DNA of 42,084 nt from Flavobacteriales bacterium (GTDB taxonomy: Bacteria > Bacteroidota > Bacteroidia > Flavobacteriales_G > Salibacteraceae): positions 1 to 42,084 of the forward strand of contig JAGQYO010000029.1 of assembly GCA_020435995.1 (NCBI GenBank), written 5' to 3'. The position numbers and the translations under genes are program-made. The notes under the pieces were generated by a model. That model was not told where the DNA came from and did no database searches. It was given only the letters and a program-made list of their open reading frames with translations. Shown here one piece after another: positions 11,401 to 20,340 of this stretch (its first letter is position 1; every line of letters begins with the position of its first letter).

Positions 11401-12732
11401 ATCGGTCGATCTGCAGAAATGCGAGTGGTTGATGGCAAGGGCAATGTGCTTGCGACTAACATTATACCTTATGGTGCTGAATTGTTCATGACTTCAGGTT
11501 CTAAGCTGAAGAAAGGAGATACAATTTGTCAGTGGGATCCATATAACGCTGTTATCCTTACCGAATATGACGGAAAGATCGTTTTCGAGAACATCGAAAG
11601 GGGAATTACTTACAAGGAAGAATCCGATGAGCAAACTGGATTTACCGAAAAAGTAATTATGGAAAACAGGGACAAGAAAAAGAACCCTACAATTCATGTT
11701 CAGAATAGCAAAAACGAAATCCTTCGATCATACAGTATTCCAGTAGGAGCGCATATCATTATCGAAGATGGTGATAAGGTAACTGCAGGTACAATTTTGG
11801 TTAAAATTCCTCGTCAGTCTGGTAAAACAGGTGATATTACAGGAGGTCTTCCAAGGGTTACTGAACTTTTCGAAGCACGTAATCCTTCTAACCCAGCAGT
11901 GGTTTCCGAAATTGACGGAATCGTTTCTTTCGGTAAAATCAAACGTGGAAATAGAGAAGTTATCGTTGAATCACGTGGTGGTGTAATTAAGAAGTATTTG
12001 GTTTCTCTTTCACGTCATATCTTGGTTCAAGAAAATGATTATGTGAAGGCCGGAAATCCTCTATCTGATGGTGCTGTTACTCCTTCTGATATTCTTAATA
12101 TTAAAGGTACAACTGCGGTTCAGGAATATATCGTTAATGAAGTTCAAGAAGTTTACAGGCTACAAGGTGTGAAGATTAATGACAAGCACTTTGAGGTTAT
12201 CGTAAGACAAATGATGCGTAAGGTTGATATTAAGGATTCAGGTGATACCAGATTCTTGGAGAACCAGATCGTTAACAAGACTGAGTTCACTGAAGAGAAT
12301 GATGAAATTTACGGTAAGTGGATTATAGAAGAGGCTGGTGATTCTGATAAGTTTAAGGCTGGCCAAATTATCTCTCTCATCAACTTTAAGGATGAAAACG
12401 CACTCTTGGCTCGAAAAGAACTAAAAGTGATGGTTGGACGTGAGGCTCGCCCTGCAATAGGTCAAACGATCCTACAAGGTATTACAAGGGCTTCTCTACA
12501 GACTGATAGCTTTATTTCTGCAGCTTCCTTCCAAGAAACCACTAAGGTGCTTAATGAAGCGGCTGTAAGAGGTAAAGAGGATTTCTTGTTAGGACTGAAG
12601 GAAAATGTGATCGTTGGTCATAAGATACCAGCAGGAACTGGTCTTAGAGAGTATGATGATTACATTGTAGGATCGAAAGAGGAGTATGAAAAGCTCATCG
12701 GCGCTTCCGAATCAGAAATGATAATAGATTAA
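8431..12732 (+). CDS. rpoC: DNA-directed RNA polymerase subunit beta'
   Basis: The beta' subunit carries the catalytic Mg2+ site of RNA polymerase. It is 1433 residues. The N-terminal zinc finger uses C66, C68, C81 and C84. The invariant [11 protein letters not shown] starts at residue 475, with D477, D479 and D481 as metal ligands. The second zinc site contains [11 protein letters not shown] near residues 900-910. The trigger-loop region reads [18 protein letters not shown]. No intein or insertion was noticed. A strong terminator-like hairpin follows eight bases after the stop codon. Confidence 0.99.
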   Translation: MALRKDVKGNSEFNKISIGLGSPEMILEQSRGEVLKPETINYRTYKPERDGLFCERIFGPVKDYECHCGKYKRIRYKGIICDRCGVEVTEKKVRRERMGHIGLVVPVAHIWYFKSLPNKIGYLLGLPSKKLDAIIYYERYVVIQPGNAVNAEGEPVLKLDFLTEEEYLDILDALPKENQYLDDSDPNKFIAKMGADALFDLLASVELDSLSYELRHKANTETSQQRKNEALKRLQVVEAFREANSRKENRPEWMIVKVVPVIPPELRPLVPLDGGRFATSDLNDLYRRVIIRNNRLKRLLEIKAPEVILRNEKRMLQEAVDSLFDNSRKSSAVKTESNRALKSLSDSLKGKQGRFRQNLLGKRVDYSARSVIVVGPELKLHECGIPKGMAAELYKPFIIRKMIERGIVKTVKSAKKIVDRKEPVVWDILENVLKGHPVLLNRAPTLHRLGIQAFQPKLIEGKAIQLHPLVCTAFNADFDGDQMAVHLPLGSAAILEAQLLMLASHNILNPANGAPIAVPSQDMVLGLYYMTKARKSTKEWFIKGEGNIFYSPEEVKIAFNEGKLDLHATIKVKTHDMVNGEAVNHIIDTTCGRVLFNEVVPKSVGYINDVLTKKSLRDIIGVVLKATGFAKTAAFLDDIKSLGFYMAFKGGLSFNLDDIIIPPEKDILLEAANKEVDNVLMNYNMGLITNNERYNQIIDIWTHTNSKLTATLMDRLQNDNQGFNSIYMMFDSGARGSKEQIRQLSGMRGLMAKPKKSGTSSGQEIIENPILSNFKEGLSILEYFISTHGARKGLADTALKTADAGYLTRRLVDVSQDVVITEEDCGTLRGLTATALKNNEEIVERLADRIIGRTALEDIYHPDTDELIIESGETITDEIGKLIDSLGIEEVEIRSVLTCETGRGVCVKCYGRSLASGKMVQKGEAVGVIAAQSIGEPGTQLTLRTFHVGGTASNIASASKIISRNDGKLEIDELKTVKKTNDKGVEVELVIGRSAEMRVVDGKGNVLATNIIPYGAELFMTSGSKLKKGDTICQWDPYNAVILTEYDGKIVFENIERGITYKEESDEQTGFTEKVIMENRDKKKNPTIHVQNSKNEILRSYSIPVGAHIIIEDGDKVTAGTILVKIPRQSGKTGDITGGLPRVTELFEARNPSNPAVVSEIDGIVSFGKIKRGNREVIVESRGGVIKKYLVSLSRHILVQENDYVKAGNPLSDGAVTPSDILNIKGTTAVQEYIVNEVQEVYRLQGVKINDKHFEVIVRQMMRKVDIKDSGDTRFLENQIVNKTEFTEENDEIYGKWIIEEAGDSDKFKAGQIISLINFKDENALLARKELKVMVGREARPAIGQTILQGITRASLQTDSFISAASFQETTKVLNEAAVRGKEDFLLGLKENVIVGHKIPAGTGLREYDDYIVGSKEEYEKLIGASESEMIID

Positions 12733-12740
12733 TTAAATTG

Positions 12741-12775
12741 AGAAAAGACCTTCATTTGAAGGTCTTTTCTTTTAT
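12741..12775 (+). terminator. Rho-independent terminator after rpoC
   Basis: AGAAAAGACCTTCA and TGAAGGTCTTTTCT form a perfect 14-bp inverted repeat with TT at the centre (in practice a four-base loop), followed by TTTTA. It starts eight bases after the rpoC stop codon and ends shortly before the DUF3467 gene, marking the end of the rpoBC transcript. Confidence 0.85.
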
Positions 12776-12786
12776 ATACCTGTCTA

Positions 12787-13110
12787 ATGGCTGAAGATAA
12801 AAAAGAAAAAGATGGTCAAATTAATATTGAATTGACCGAAGAAATTGCTGAAGGCACTTATTCTAACCTTGCGATTATAACCCATAGCACCAGCGAGTTT
12901 GTATTAGACTTCATTAACATTATGCCTGGAGTTCCGAAGGCGAAAGTCAAGTCAAGAATTGTGCTTACCCCACAACACGCCAAAAGACTAATGAATGCCC
13001 TGCACGATAATGTAGAGAAGTTCGAAAATATTCACGGAGAGATTCAGGATACTGGTCATCAAAATCCTCCAATTCCAATGAATTTTGGTGGACCTACGGG
13101 GCAGGCCTAA
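12787..13110 (+). CDS. DUF3467 domain-containing protein
   Basis: A 107-residue cytoplasmic protein without signal peptide or membrane segment. The central part (TYSNLAIITHSTSEFVLDF, IVLTPQHAKRLMNAL) matches the DUF3467 family, which I recall as common in Bacteroidota directly after rpoC; its function is unknown. The C-terminus is Pro/Gly-rich (NPPIPMNFGGPTGQA). The ATG lies only about 17 bases after the rpoC terminator and I see no consensus promoter between them, so expression may depend on terminator read-through or a promoter inside rpoC. Its stop codon overlaps the stop of the convergent patatin gene. Confidence 0.85.
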   Translation: MAEDKKEKDGQINIELTEEIAEGTYSNLAIITHSTSEFVLDFINIMPGVPKAKVKSRIVLTPQHAKRLMNALHDNVEKFENIHGEIQDTGHQNPPIPMNFGGPTGQA

Positions 13111-15416
13111 TAAAGTGCTTTTCGGTTGAATATGATGTAACCGAAGTGAAATAAAAAGGTCAATGGAGTCTTGTTCTCTGGCGCTATCTCAGGGGCATTG
13201 TAATAGTAGTTTAAGCCAACACTCAGAGGCCCAATAGGGGAATTATACACCAAGGTACTATTGGCTATTGAATAAATGCTGTTAAAACCTTCTTCCACGA
13301 TTTGTTGATCGCTGGCATCTCTAATTACTTTCTTGTAGGGTAGAAAAAGATAGGCTTCCACTCTAAAATCAAGGCTTTTTACAATTGATACAATGAATTT
13401 GTGGCCTAAACTCGTGTATTGGTATGCCCTAAATGATTCCAAAAACAAAGTCTTGCTTTCTGGGGTAGGCTGAAATGCAGGAGATTTAAGAATGCTTGCC
13501 GTATAGTTGCTAAGCAATGGAATGTTGCTGAAATAGGAATCAGAGTAAATGCCTAACCTCAATTTTCCTTTTCCCAAGTAATAATAATCTAAGAGTAGTT
13601 TCATATCAATCCATTCATGATGTGCGATTTTATTAGGTAGTGCAGATTTAAAGGTGGTACCTGGGTTGGTCTCTTCATCACCCACTGAATACCTCCCCAT
13701 TACATAAAAACGTAGTCCTTTGTTGGCATATTGAATGGAGTTTTGCGTATTAAAATCAATTTCCAGCAGAGTAGAGTTTGGCCGAAGAGTGGTTAAATCT
13801 GGAATGTCATCAGCAGTAAAGTCTTTGGTTTGATAATATTCGTCATTCATTTCTGCATAGGTATAGTTAGCCGTAATTTTACCCGAATTTCCAAGCGGCA
13901 TTCCAATCCCTAAACCTCCATAACTTTCTTTTTGAATTAAATAACTCGGTCGGTCTTCATCAAAAAAGAAGGATTTGCTTTTGAAATAATTCCAAGAATT
14001 AAATGTGAGAAATGCCTCTATCATAAAGGGAATCCTTGTAGGGAAATCTGCTCGGATGCTTCCCATTGCAGAGTTGTAAAACTTACCGAAATAAGTATTT
14101 CCCTTGAGTAACCAAGCATTTTTACCCCAAGGGCGAAAGGCCATACCAACATAAGCCGTTGAAATGGGTCTGTTCGATACCACTCCTCCAAATTCTGCTT
14201 TAAAAGGTTTTTCTTCGGTGGTATGTGCCGTTACTTCGTACAAGTTTGTTTTTGGGTTGAGTTTCAAAGAAGGAAAAATGGTGCGAATTCGACCATCACT
14301 AAGGGTTCTGAAGTAGTGTTTTCTAAAGTCGCTTAATGAATAGGTTTCAGCTTTGGGCCACAAACTTTTGGAAACGAACCGAGCCTTCCTAGGATTGACA
14401 TTTTCTACGGTTACATTTCCGATTACTTTTTCATGCATTTTGGCTCTAAAGGCCTTTCTGTTGTAATCCAATTGGTTACTAGTTCTTTCAGAAGCAATGT
14501 GTTTCTTGAGTTCGGTAATTTGTCTTAACGCAGTGTGGTATCCTGAATCAACAACTTCTTCCAAGTCTTTAAAATCAAAAGTTTGGTGATTGGTTTTTGG
14601 TTCTATAATCCAACCAGGGGTTTTTAAATCAAAATTGGTTTGACTGATGAGCATGGCCTTCACTTGGCTGATAAGATCATCTGATTTTGGCGGAGGGTCA
14701 TTAGAGGTAACTTTTACACCGATGATATAATCTGGACGGAAGGTATTTGTCATGAGCTCATGCGGAAAGTTGTTGTAAAGCCCACCATCGAATAAAACAC
14801 GGCCATTTACTTCCAACGGTATCAAATAAAATGGGTAAGTGAAGGAAGCTCTGATGGCCGTACCCAAATCACCATCCGAAAAAATATATTCTTCCTTTGA
14901 ATTTATATCGGCAGCTACACATCTGAATGGAATAAACAAGCTATCAAAACAATAATCAGAAGCAGAGGAAGCTCCAGAAAAAAGCTTTAACAACTCAAAA
15001 TCTACGGGTCCGGGTGAAATCAGATTTGTAGGCAAGGAATTGGACAGTGAAAAGTCTTTTGAGATGCCCAAATTGAGCATGGATGCATTTTGCTCATCAT
15101 TTTTAAAATAGAACCTATCCTTTGAATCAATTTCTCCAACTACCAGTTGTTTGAATAAGTCGGATAGAAAGAATTCTTTCATTTCTTGGGTGGTGTAGCC
15201 TGCAGCATACATTGCACCTACAAAGGCTCCCGACGATGTCCCTGTAATGTAGTCAATGGGGATGTTGTTCTCTTCTAAAGCTTGAATTACACCAATGTGA
15301 GCAAGCCCATTGGCACCACCACCACTTAGCACCAATCCTACCTTTTGGGAGAGTAGAAATTTCCCTGGTAACAGAGATAACAGAAGGGTTAAGCTAAATA
15401 AAAGTTTGATCTTCAT
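13107..15416 (-). CDS. Patatin-like phospholipase with C-terminal outer-membrane beta-barrel
   Basis: This 769-residue protein is predicted to be exported and sit in the outer membrane. A signal peptide (residues 1-23, ending LLSQ) precedes a patatin domain: oxyanion segment GGGANG (32-37), nucleophile Ser61 in GTSSG (59-63), and catalytic Asp210 in FDGG. Residues around 330-400 look like a POTRA-like linker. From about 400 to the end alternating hydrophobic strands suggest a BamA/TpsB-type barrel ending in an aromatic residue (ALY). The layout resembles PlpD-type (type Vd) phospholipases, but here the lipase may stay attached. The substrate is unknown. A TAACTTTG element lies 20 bases upstream of the start. 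Convergent with the DUF3467 gene, 4-bp stop overlap. Confidence 0.9.
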   Translation of the reverse strand: MKIKLLFSLTLLLSLLPGKFLLSQKVGLVLSGGGANGLAHIGVIQALEENNIPIDYITGTSSGAFVGAMYAAGYTTQEMKEFFLSDLFKQLVVGEIDSKDRFYFKNDEQNASMLNLGISKDFSLSNSLPTNLISPGPVDFELLKLFSGASSASDYCFDSLFIPFRCVAADINSKEEYIFSDGDLGTAIRASFTYPFYLIPLEVNGRVLFDGGLYNNFPHELMTNTFRPDYIIGVKVTSNDPPPKSDDLISQVKAMLISQTNFDLKTPGWIIEPKTNHQTFDFKDLEEVVDSGYHTALRQITELKKHIASERTSNQLDYNRKAFRAKMHEKVIGNVTVENVNPRKARFVSKSLWPKAETYSLSDFRKHYFRTLSDGRIRTIFPSLKLNPKTNLYEVTAHTTEEKPFKAEFGGVVSNRPISTAYVGMAFRPWGKNAWLLKGNTYFGKFYNSAMGSIRADFPTRIPFMIEAFLTFNSWNYFKSKSFFFDEDRPSYLIQKESYGGLGIGMPLGNSGKITANYTYAEMNDEYYQTKDFTADDIPDLTTLRPNSTLLEIDFNTQNSIQYANKGLRFYVMGRYSVGDEETNPGTTFKSALPNKIAHHEWIDMKLLLDYYYLGKGKLRLGIYSDSYFSNIPLLSNYTASILKSPAFQPTPESKTLFLESFRAYQYTSLGHKFIVSIVKSLDFRVEAYLFLPYKKVIRDASDQQIVEEGFNSIYSIANSTLVYNSPIGPLSVGLNYYYNAPEIAPENKTPLTFLFHFGYIIFNRKALY

Positions 15417-15435
15417 CCCTAATTTTGAATGTGAA

Positions 15436-15443
15436 CAAAGTTA
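15436..15443 (-). promoter_or_regulatory. Bacteroidota-type -7 promoter element for the patatin gene
   Basis: On the minus strand the sequence TAACTTTG matches the TAnnTTTG -7 consensus and ends 19 bases before the patatin start codon. A clear TTG at -33 is not present, so strength is uncertain. Confidence 0.5.
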
Positions 15444-15457
15444 TTTATTTGAACTAC

Positions 15458-16246
15458 CTATTGAAGCCTCTTATAAAGTGATGTAAAATAGTCAGATACC
15501 AGTAACAAACTTGATCCATACCAACTAAAGATTCTACCGTCAACAAGTTCAACTTTAGACATTGGCAACCACTCTTCAAACATGGTTTTATTCTTCGATT
15601 TAAAGGGGTATGGCTCTGAGCTGAGGAACACATAATCTACCTGCAACTCGGCAAGCTCTTTTCGACTTGTAATAGGATACCGCAAATCCGATTTGCTAAA
15701 AATATTTTGAAACCCCGCTTCAATCAACATAGAATTGATAAACGTGTTACCACCTGCTACCATGAGTGGGTCATTCCAAATTACGTAAGCGCAAGTTCCT
15801 TTAGCTTTCTCCTTCTTAAAAAAGCCAAATGAGTGCTCTATTTTAGAAACAAGATCACGGCTTTTTTTCTCTGTACTCGTTATTTTTCCAATATGGATAA
15901 TCGTTCTTAGCGAATCAGCGATGGTAACAACATCCGAAACGTAAACAGGACAATACTTTTGTAAATACGTTATCTGTTCTTTTTCATTCTCTTCCTTATT
16001 GGCGATGATTAAATCTGGTTTTAAGTCAAGAATTTGTTGAACGTTTAAGGTTTTTGTTCCACCAATGAGCTGCTTTGATTTTCGCCAATTTTTCGGATAG
16101 GCGCAAAAACTGGTTATTGCAACTACTTCGGTATCGAGCCCTAAATAGGAAAGAAGTTCTGTTTGAGACGGAACTGTAGAAATAATGCGTTGAAGCCGAA
16201 ATTTAAGGGCGATCTTATTGCCTAAATCATCAACCACCAAATTCAT
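15458..16246 (-). CDS. Helical-backbone metal receptor, BtuF/FhuD-like substrate-binding protein without signal peptide
   Basis: The 262 residues match the periplasmic-binding fold used for cobalamin, haem or ferric siderophores: RIISTVPSQTELLSYLGL (about 19-36), VVAITSFCAYP, a KPDLIIANKEEN segment, a long linker helix and a second lobe with AYVIWNDPLMVAGG. It starts MNLVVDDLGNKIAL with no hydrophobic leader, so the sequence predicts a cytoplasmic protein, unlike classic BtuF. No permease or ATPase gene is adjacent. Its ATG overlaps the stop of the upstream synthase gene as TAATG, indicating translational coupling. Whether it binds corrinoid or another ligand cannot be told from sequence. Confidence 0.82.
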   Translation of the reverse strand: MNLVVDDLGNKIALKFRLQRIISTVPSQTELLSYLGLDTEVVAITSFCAYPKNWRKSKQLIGGTKTLNVQQILDLKPDLIIANKEENEKEQITYLQKYCPVYVSDVVTIADSLRTIIHIGKITSTEKKSRDLVSKIEHSFGFFKKEKAKGTCAYVIWNDPLMVAGGNTFINSMLIEAGFQNIFSKSDLRYPITSRKELAELQVDYVFLSSEPYPFKSKNKTMFEEWLPMSKVELVDGRIFSWYGSSLLLVSDYFTSLYKRLQ

Positions 16247-17604
16247 TAGTGCAAAGCGTCTATGATGTCGTATTTGGTAATAATGTGAGGCTCATTGTTT
16301 TTATCCTTCACCAACACCGCCGCATTTTTTTTGTTGATCAACTTCGATACTTGCTCCACATTGGCATTGGCATCTACAAACGGAAACGGCGCTTGCATAA
16401 TATCTCTTACGCACTTTGATTTGATGCTTATATCTTCTAACAACTCACCAAAAAGATGCTGGTCTGAAATTGACCCAACAAATTTGCCCTCTTCCATAAC
16501 TGGAATCTGTGAAATTCCAAACTGTTTCATTTTTTGAATGACAGTTTCTACCGGCTCTCCCGCCTGAATAGTAACTAATTTCTTATCAATGTGTGGCATA
16601 ATTAAACCCAAGGCATTCGATTCTTTTTCTAAAAAGCCGCGATCTCTCATCCAATCGTCATTAAACATTTTACCTACATATCTACTACCGTGGTCGTGGA
16701 ATAATACCACCACTACATCGCTTTCCTTAAAGCGATTTTTCATTTGCAGGATGCCAGAAATTGCCGAACCCGCAGAATTTCCTACGAATAGACCTTCTTT
16801 TCTGGCCAAATGTCTGGTGAAAATAGCAGCATCCTTATCAGTTACTTTTTCAAAATGATCGATTACACCAAAATCAACATTTTTTGGAAGTATGTCTTCG
16901 CCAATTCCTTCAGTTACATAAGGGTAAATTTCTTTTTCGTCAAAGATGCCTGTTTCGTGATACTTTTTGAATACCGAACCATACGTGTCTATGCCTAGTA
17001 CTTGAATATTCGGGTTCTTTTCTTTAAGGTATTTACCCACTCCAGAGATGGTACCACCTGTACCCACCCCAACAACAAAATGGGTGATTTTGCCATCTGT
17101 TTGTTCCCAAATTTCTGGTCCTGTAGAAAGATAATGAGCCTTGGTGTTGGATGGGTTATCGTATTGATTAACATACAGGGAGTTGGGGATCTCGTTTGCC
17201 AATCGTTTTGCAACTGAATAGTAGGACCTTGGATCGTCGGGAGTGACATTGGTGGGGCAAACAATTACCTCAGCTCCCATAGCTCTTAGAATGTCCATTT
17301 TTTCCTTGCTCTGCTTGTCTGAAAGAGTACAAATTAATTTGTAGCCTTTAGAAATACAAGCCAGGGCCAATCCCATTCCTGTGTTTCCACTTGTGCCTTC
17401 AATTACAGTACCCCCGGGCTTAATTTTACCATCTTTTTCGGCATCTTCTATCATTTGAAGAGCCATGCGGTCTTTAACAGAGTTACCAGGGTTGGTAGTT
17501 TCCACCTTGGCCAAGAAGAGGCCTTTTAAATCTTTTGTAATGTGGTTGATTTTTACCAATGGAGTGTTTCCAATGGTGTCTAAAATATTTTCAAAATATT
17601 GCAT
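16246..17604 (-). CDS. PLP-dependent cystathionine beta-synthase / cysteine synthase with CBS domains
   Basis: A fold-type II PLP enzyme making cystathionine from serine and homocysteine, or cysteine from O-acetylserine and sulfide. It is 452 residues. The catalytic domain has IGNTPLVKI (11-19), the PLP lysine K44 in NSVKDR, and the phosphate-binding GTSGNTG loop near residues 69-75. The C-terminal ~120 residues form a CBS-domain pair (QAGEPVETVIQKMKQFGIS, then DIMQAPFPFVDANANVEQV), usually a regulatory nucleotide or SAM sensor. The domain layout favours cystathionine beta-synthase, but the choice of donor is not certain. A TACTTTTG promoter element lies 16 bases upstream. The next gene is coupled by TAATG. 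Confidence 0.9.
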   Translation of the reverse strand: MQYFENILDTIGNTPLVKINHITKDLKGLFLAKVETTNPGNSVKDRMALQMIEDAEKDGKIKPGGTVIEGTSGNTGMGLALACISKGYKLICTLSDKQSKEKMDILRAMGAEVIVCPTNVTPDDPRSYYSVAKRLANEIPNSLYVNQYDNPSNTKAHYLSTGPEIWEQTDGKITHFVVGVGTGGTISGVGKYLKEKNPNIQVLGIDTYGSVFKKYHETGIFDEKEIYPYVTEGIGEDILPKNVDFGVIDHFEKVTDKDAAIFTRHLARKEGLFVGNSAGSAISGILQMKNRFKESDVVVVLFHDHGSRYVGKMFNDDWMRDRGFLEKESNALGLIMPHIDKKLVTIQAGEPVETVIQKMKQFGISQIPVMEEGKFVGSISDQHLFGELLEDISIKSKCVRDIMQAPFPFVDANANVEQVSKLINKKNAAVLVKDKNNEPHIITKYDIIDALH

Positions 17605-17620
17605 TCACTGAATTTTCGGG

Positions 17621-17628
17621 CAAAAGTA
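17621..17628 (-). promoter_or_regulatory. -7 promoter element for the CBS-domain synthase gene
   Basis: Minus-strand TACTTTTG matches TAnnTTTG and ends 16 bases before the ATG, in the 31-bp spacer after the permease gene. No convincing -33 TTG is present. It suggests the synthase and binding-protein pair can be transcribed independently of the permease. Confidence 0.5.
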
Positions 17629-17635
17629 ACCAGAG

Positions 17636-18871
17636 CTAATTGAACTTAATGGATTTGCTGGGTGAAATGTTACTGATGATGGCGGTTGGAAAAATTAGAA
17701 TAATAAAACACAAGGTTAAAGTACCTAAGTTGAGCCAAACGAGATGCTGTAAATCAAGATGAATTGGAACGTGTTCAATATAATAACTCTCTTGGGGTAG
17801 CGTGATGGGTTTCAAATACTTTTGAATGAGGGCGAGTCCAATTCCCACAATGTTTCCTACCAATATCCCGATAACGGTAAGGTAGGTTCCCAAATAAAGA
17901 AAGATTTTTCGCAATGACCAATTTGTGCTTCCATTGGCCTTCATTACTCCTATAAAATTGGTTTTCTCTAAAATGAGAATCAAAATGACGGAAATAATGT
18001 TTACTCCGCTTACCAACAGTAGCAAAACAACAATGACAATTACATTCATATCCTGAAGTTCAAGCCAGCCAAATATTTCGAAGTACTGATCTTTTATAGA
18101 AACGGTGTTTAATTCTGGTGGAATATTGTGGTATAAAAACTCGTCCATTCTGAAAAGGTCATCATAGTCGTTGAGGAGTAACTCAAATCCGCTGATTTGG
18201 TTTTCCTCCCAGTTGTTGAGCTTTTGCACGTGTCGGATATCCATCAGTACGTATGTCTCATCCAATTGCTTCATGCCTGTGTGGTAGATGCCACACACAT
18301 TAAGTTTTCTGGGCCGTGATTTTCCATTTTGAACAAAATAAATCAAGAGGGGATCATTTAAGCTAATGTTCAGTTTTTTTGAAATTTCTCGAGAAATGAT
18401 TACATCATTTGATTTATCTGAGTTATTCCAGTCCAAGGTTTTACCCTCCACCAAGTTGTTTTTAAAAAAATCCCAATTAAAATCTTTGTAAACTCCTTTG
18501 GCAATCACACCCTGAATTTCATCGTCGGTTTTTATTATTCCTTCTTTTAAGGCATAAGCTTGAATTGATCTTACTTCTTCCAGTGTGTCGAGGTGAGGAT
18601 AAAATGGCTGGTTGATTAAAATTGGTTTGAAGTTGAGCGGATTGTCGAAGTTAAATTCGGTGATTTGAAGGTGGGACCCAAAGCCCACCACTTTGTTGCG
18701 GATTTCTTTTTGAAAGCCATTGACTATGGACATCGCCAAAATCATTACCGCCAATCCTAGAGAAATAGAACTCACTGTAATGCCCAAAATAATTTTTGTG
18801 CCTTTGCTCAAAGAGCCTCCGCCAGTTTGGGCTGAAACCAGCCGTTTGGCTATGAACATCTCGTAGTTCAC
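17636..18871 (-). CDS. LolC/LolE (FtsX-like) family ABC transporter permease
   Basis: An inner-membrane protein with the MacB/FtsX topology: one N-terminal helix (about residues 27-50, IILGITVSSISLGLAVMILAM), a large periplasmic domain of about 200 residues, then three helices (VIVIVVLLLLVSGVNIISVI; KIFLYLGTYLTVIGILVGNIVG; LNLGTLTLCFIILIFPTAI). The pattern matches lipoprotein-releasing permeases. The frame is open to an ATG at 18931, but the family begins near MNYEMFIAKRL, so the GTG at 18871 is chosen (ATG at 18859 is also possible). No ABC ATPase gene is adjacent, so its ATPase partner must be encoded elsewhere. It is divergent from the NamZ-like gene. Confidence 0.82.
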   Translation of the reverse strand: MNYEMFIAKRLVSAQTGGGSLSKGTKIILGITVSSISLGLAVMILAMSIVNGFQKEIRNKVVGFGSHLQITEFNFDNPLNFKPILINQPFYPHLDTLEEVRSIQAYALKEGIIKTDDEIQGVIAKGVYKDFNWDFFKNNLVEGKTLDWNNSDKSNDVIISREISKKLNISLNDPLLIYFVQNGKSRPRKLNVCGIYHTGMKQLDETYVLMDIRHVQKLNNWEENQISGFELLLNDYDDLFRMDEFLYHNIPPELNTVSIKDQYFEIFGWLELQDMNVIVIVVLLLLVSGVNIISVILILILEKTNFIGVMKANGSTNWSLRKIFLYLGTYLTVIGILVGNIVGIGLALIQKYLKPITLPQESYYIEHVPIHLDLQHLVWLNLGTLTLCFIILIFPTAIISNISPSKSIKFN

Positions 18872-18929
18872 AGAATAACCATACTTAAGCTGCAAAGGAA
18901 TGTAAAAAGGTCTAAAATTTGGGCTTTGC

Positions 18930-20141
18930 ATGAATATGCGTCTGATACTTACATTTCACCTCCTTTTTTTACATCTTGCTTATGGGCATGCACAGCAATC
19001 TGGGCCTGTGTTTTTCAAGACAGATAAGGTTGTTAAAGTGGGGGCTGTGCAGGTAGATGAATACCTTTATGACTTACAGGAAATGAAGGTGGGAGTGGTT
19101 GCTAACCAAAGTTCCTTGGCTAACGAAAAGCATTTAGTTGACCTCCTTATTGAGAACAATGTAAATTTAGTGAGGGTTTTTTCGCCCGAACATGGCTTTA
19201 GAGGTACTGAAGATGCTGGCAAAAAAATCGGAGACCAACGGGACGAAAAGACGGGATTAAAAATCATTAGCCTTTACGGAAAAAATAAAAAACCAAATTA
19301 TGACCAGATCATTGATCTCGATGTCATTGTATTCGACCTGCAAGATGTAGGTGTACGCTATTATACCTATATCTCAACTATGTTTTTGGTGATGCAAGCG
19401 TGTGCTGAGATGGAGAAAAAAATGATCGTACTAGATCGTCCAAATCCCAATGGGTTTTATGTGGACGGGCCAGTACTGGACCCCAAATTTTCTTCCTTCG
19501 TAGGGATGCATGAGGTACCACTTGTTCACGGAATGACCATAGGCGAATACGCAAGAATGATTAATGGAGAAGGATGGCTAGGCGATGGCTTAAAATGCAA
19601 CCTCAAGGTAATTACCTGCAAAAATTACGATCACAATGATTTTTTTAAGCTCAGGGTAAAGCCCAGCCCTAACTTACCAAATATGTCGTCCATATTTTTA
19701 TATCCATCTTTGGGTTTGTTCGAAGGAACTGTGGTAAGTGTTGGAAGGGGTACGGACAAGCCTTTTCAGCAAATTGGACATCCTAAGTATCCGTATGGAG
19801 ATACAAGCTTTGTCCCGAAAAGTGTAGAAGGTGCGCGCACGCCCAAATTAATGAACGAAGTGTGTTACGGATTTGACTTAGAGGATTTTGGACTAAATGA
19901 AATGCCTAGAATGGGAAAATTATACTTGCATTGGTTAATAAATATGTACGAGTCAATTCCAGACTCGGCCAACTTCTTCCTCGCCAATGGTTTTTTTGAT
20001 TTGCTGGCTGGCACAGATAGGCTCAGGCTTCAAATTATAGAAGGGAAAAAGGAAAAGGAAATCAGAGCTAGTTGGCAAGAAGATTTGGTCAATTTTAAGG
20101 GTATTCGCAAAAAATACCTGCTTTATGACGACTTTGAGTAA
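18930..20141 (+). CDS. DUF1343 (NamZ-like) exo-beta-N-acetylmuramidase, exported
   Basis: DUF1343 proteins such as NamZ remove terminal MurNAc from peptidoglycan fragments. The 403-residue protein has a signal peptide (hydrophobic LILTFHLLFLHLAYGHAQ, cleavage near Ala-Gln), then conserved family segments: VGVVANQSS, FSPEHGFRG containing the presumed catalytic Glu, DLQDVGVRYYTYISTM, VLDRPNPNG and EGTVVSVGRGTDKPFQQIG. ATG at 18930 or 18936 could be used; both keep the signal peptide. It likely works in periplasmic cell-wall recycling. Upstream it overlaps only the unlikely longer form of the divergent permease gene. Confidence 0.9.
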   Translation: MNMRLILTFHLLFLHLAYGHAQQSGPVFFKTDKVVKVGAVQVDEYLYDLQEMKVGVVANQSSLANEKHLVDLLIENNVNLVRVFSPEHGFRGTEDAGKKIGDQRDEKTGLKIISLYGKNKKPNYDQIIDLDVIVFDLQDVGVRYYTYISTMFLVMQACAEMEKKMIVLDRPNPNGFYVDGPVLDPKFSSFVGMHEVPLVHGMTIGEYARMINGEGWLGDGLKCNLKVITCKNYDHNDFFKLRVKPSPNLPNMSSIFLYPSLGLFEGTVVSVGRGTDKPFQQIGHPKYPYGDTSFVPKSVEGARTPKLMNEVCYGFDLEDFGLNEMPRMGKLYLHWLINMYESIPDSANFFLANGFFDLLAGTDRLRLQIIEGKKEKEIRASWQEDLVNFKGIRKKYLLYDDFE

Positions 20142-20272
20142 ATAGCTGCGCGCACCATACTTTATGAATTTGTCTATTCAACAATGCTTACTCATGCTAA
20201 GTTCAGTAATTCAACAAAAACAGCTAAAAGATTGAACTTAAAACTTAAAAAATATTTTCAAGGCTTATTTCA

Positions 20273-20304
20273 TTGAGTCCTTTTGAGGCTATGAGTTACC
20301 TTTG
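20273..20304 (+). promoter_or_regulatory. Bacteroidota sigma-A promoter for the DUF349 gene
   Basis: TTG at 20273-20275 is followed by 21 bases and TACCTTTG at 20297-20304. This matches the -33 TTG / -7 TAnnTTTG arrangement. The predicted transcript start lies about 30 bases upstream of the ATG at 20341. It is the best-formed promoter in the window. The 199-bp spacer 20142-20340 holds nothing else I can identify. Confidence 0.7.
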
Positions 20305-20340
20305 CCTTCTTGCTCCAACAGGGGCTCTTAATTGTTGAAA

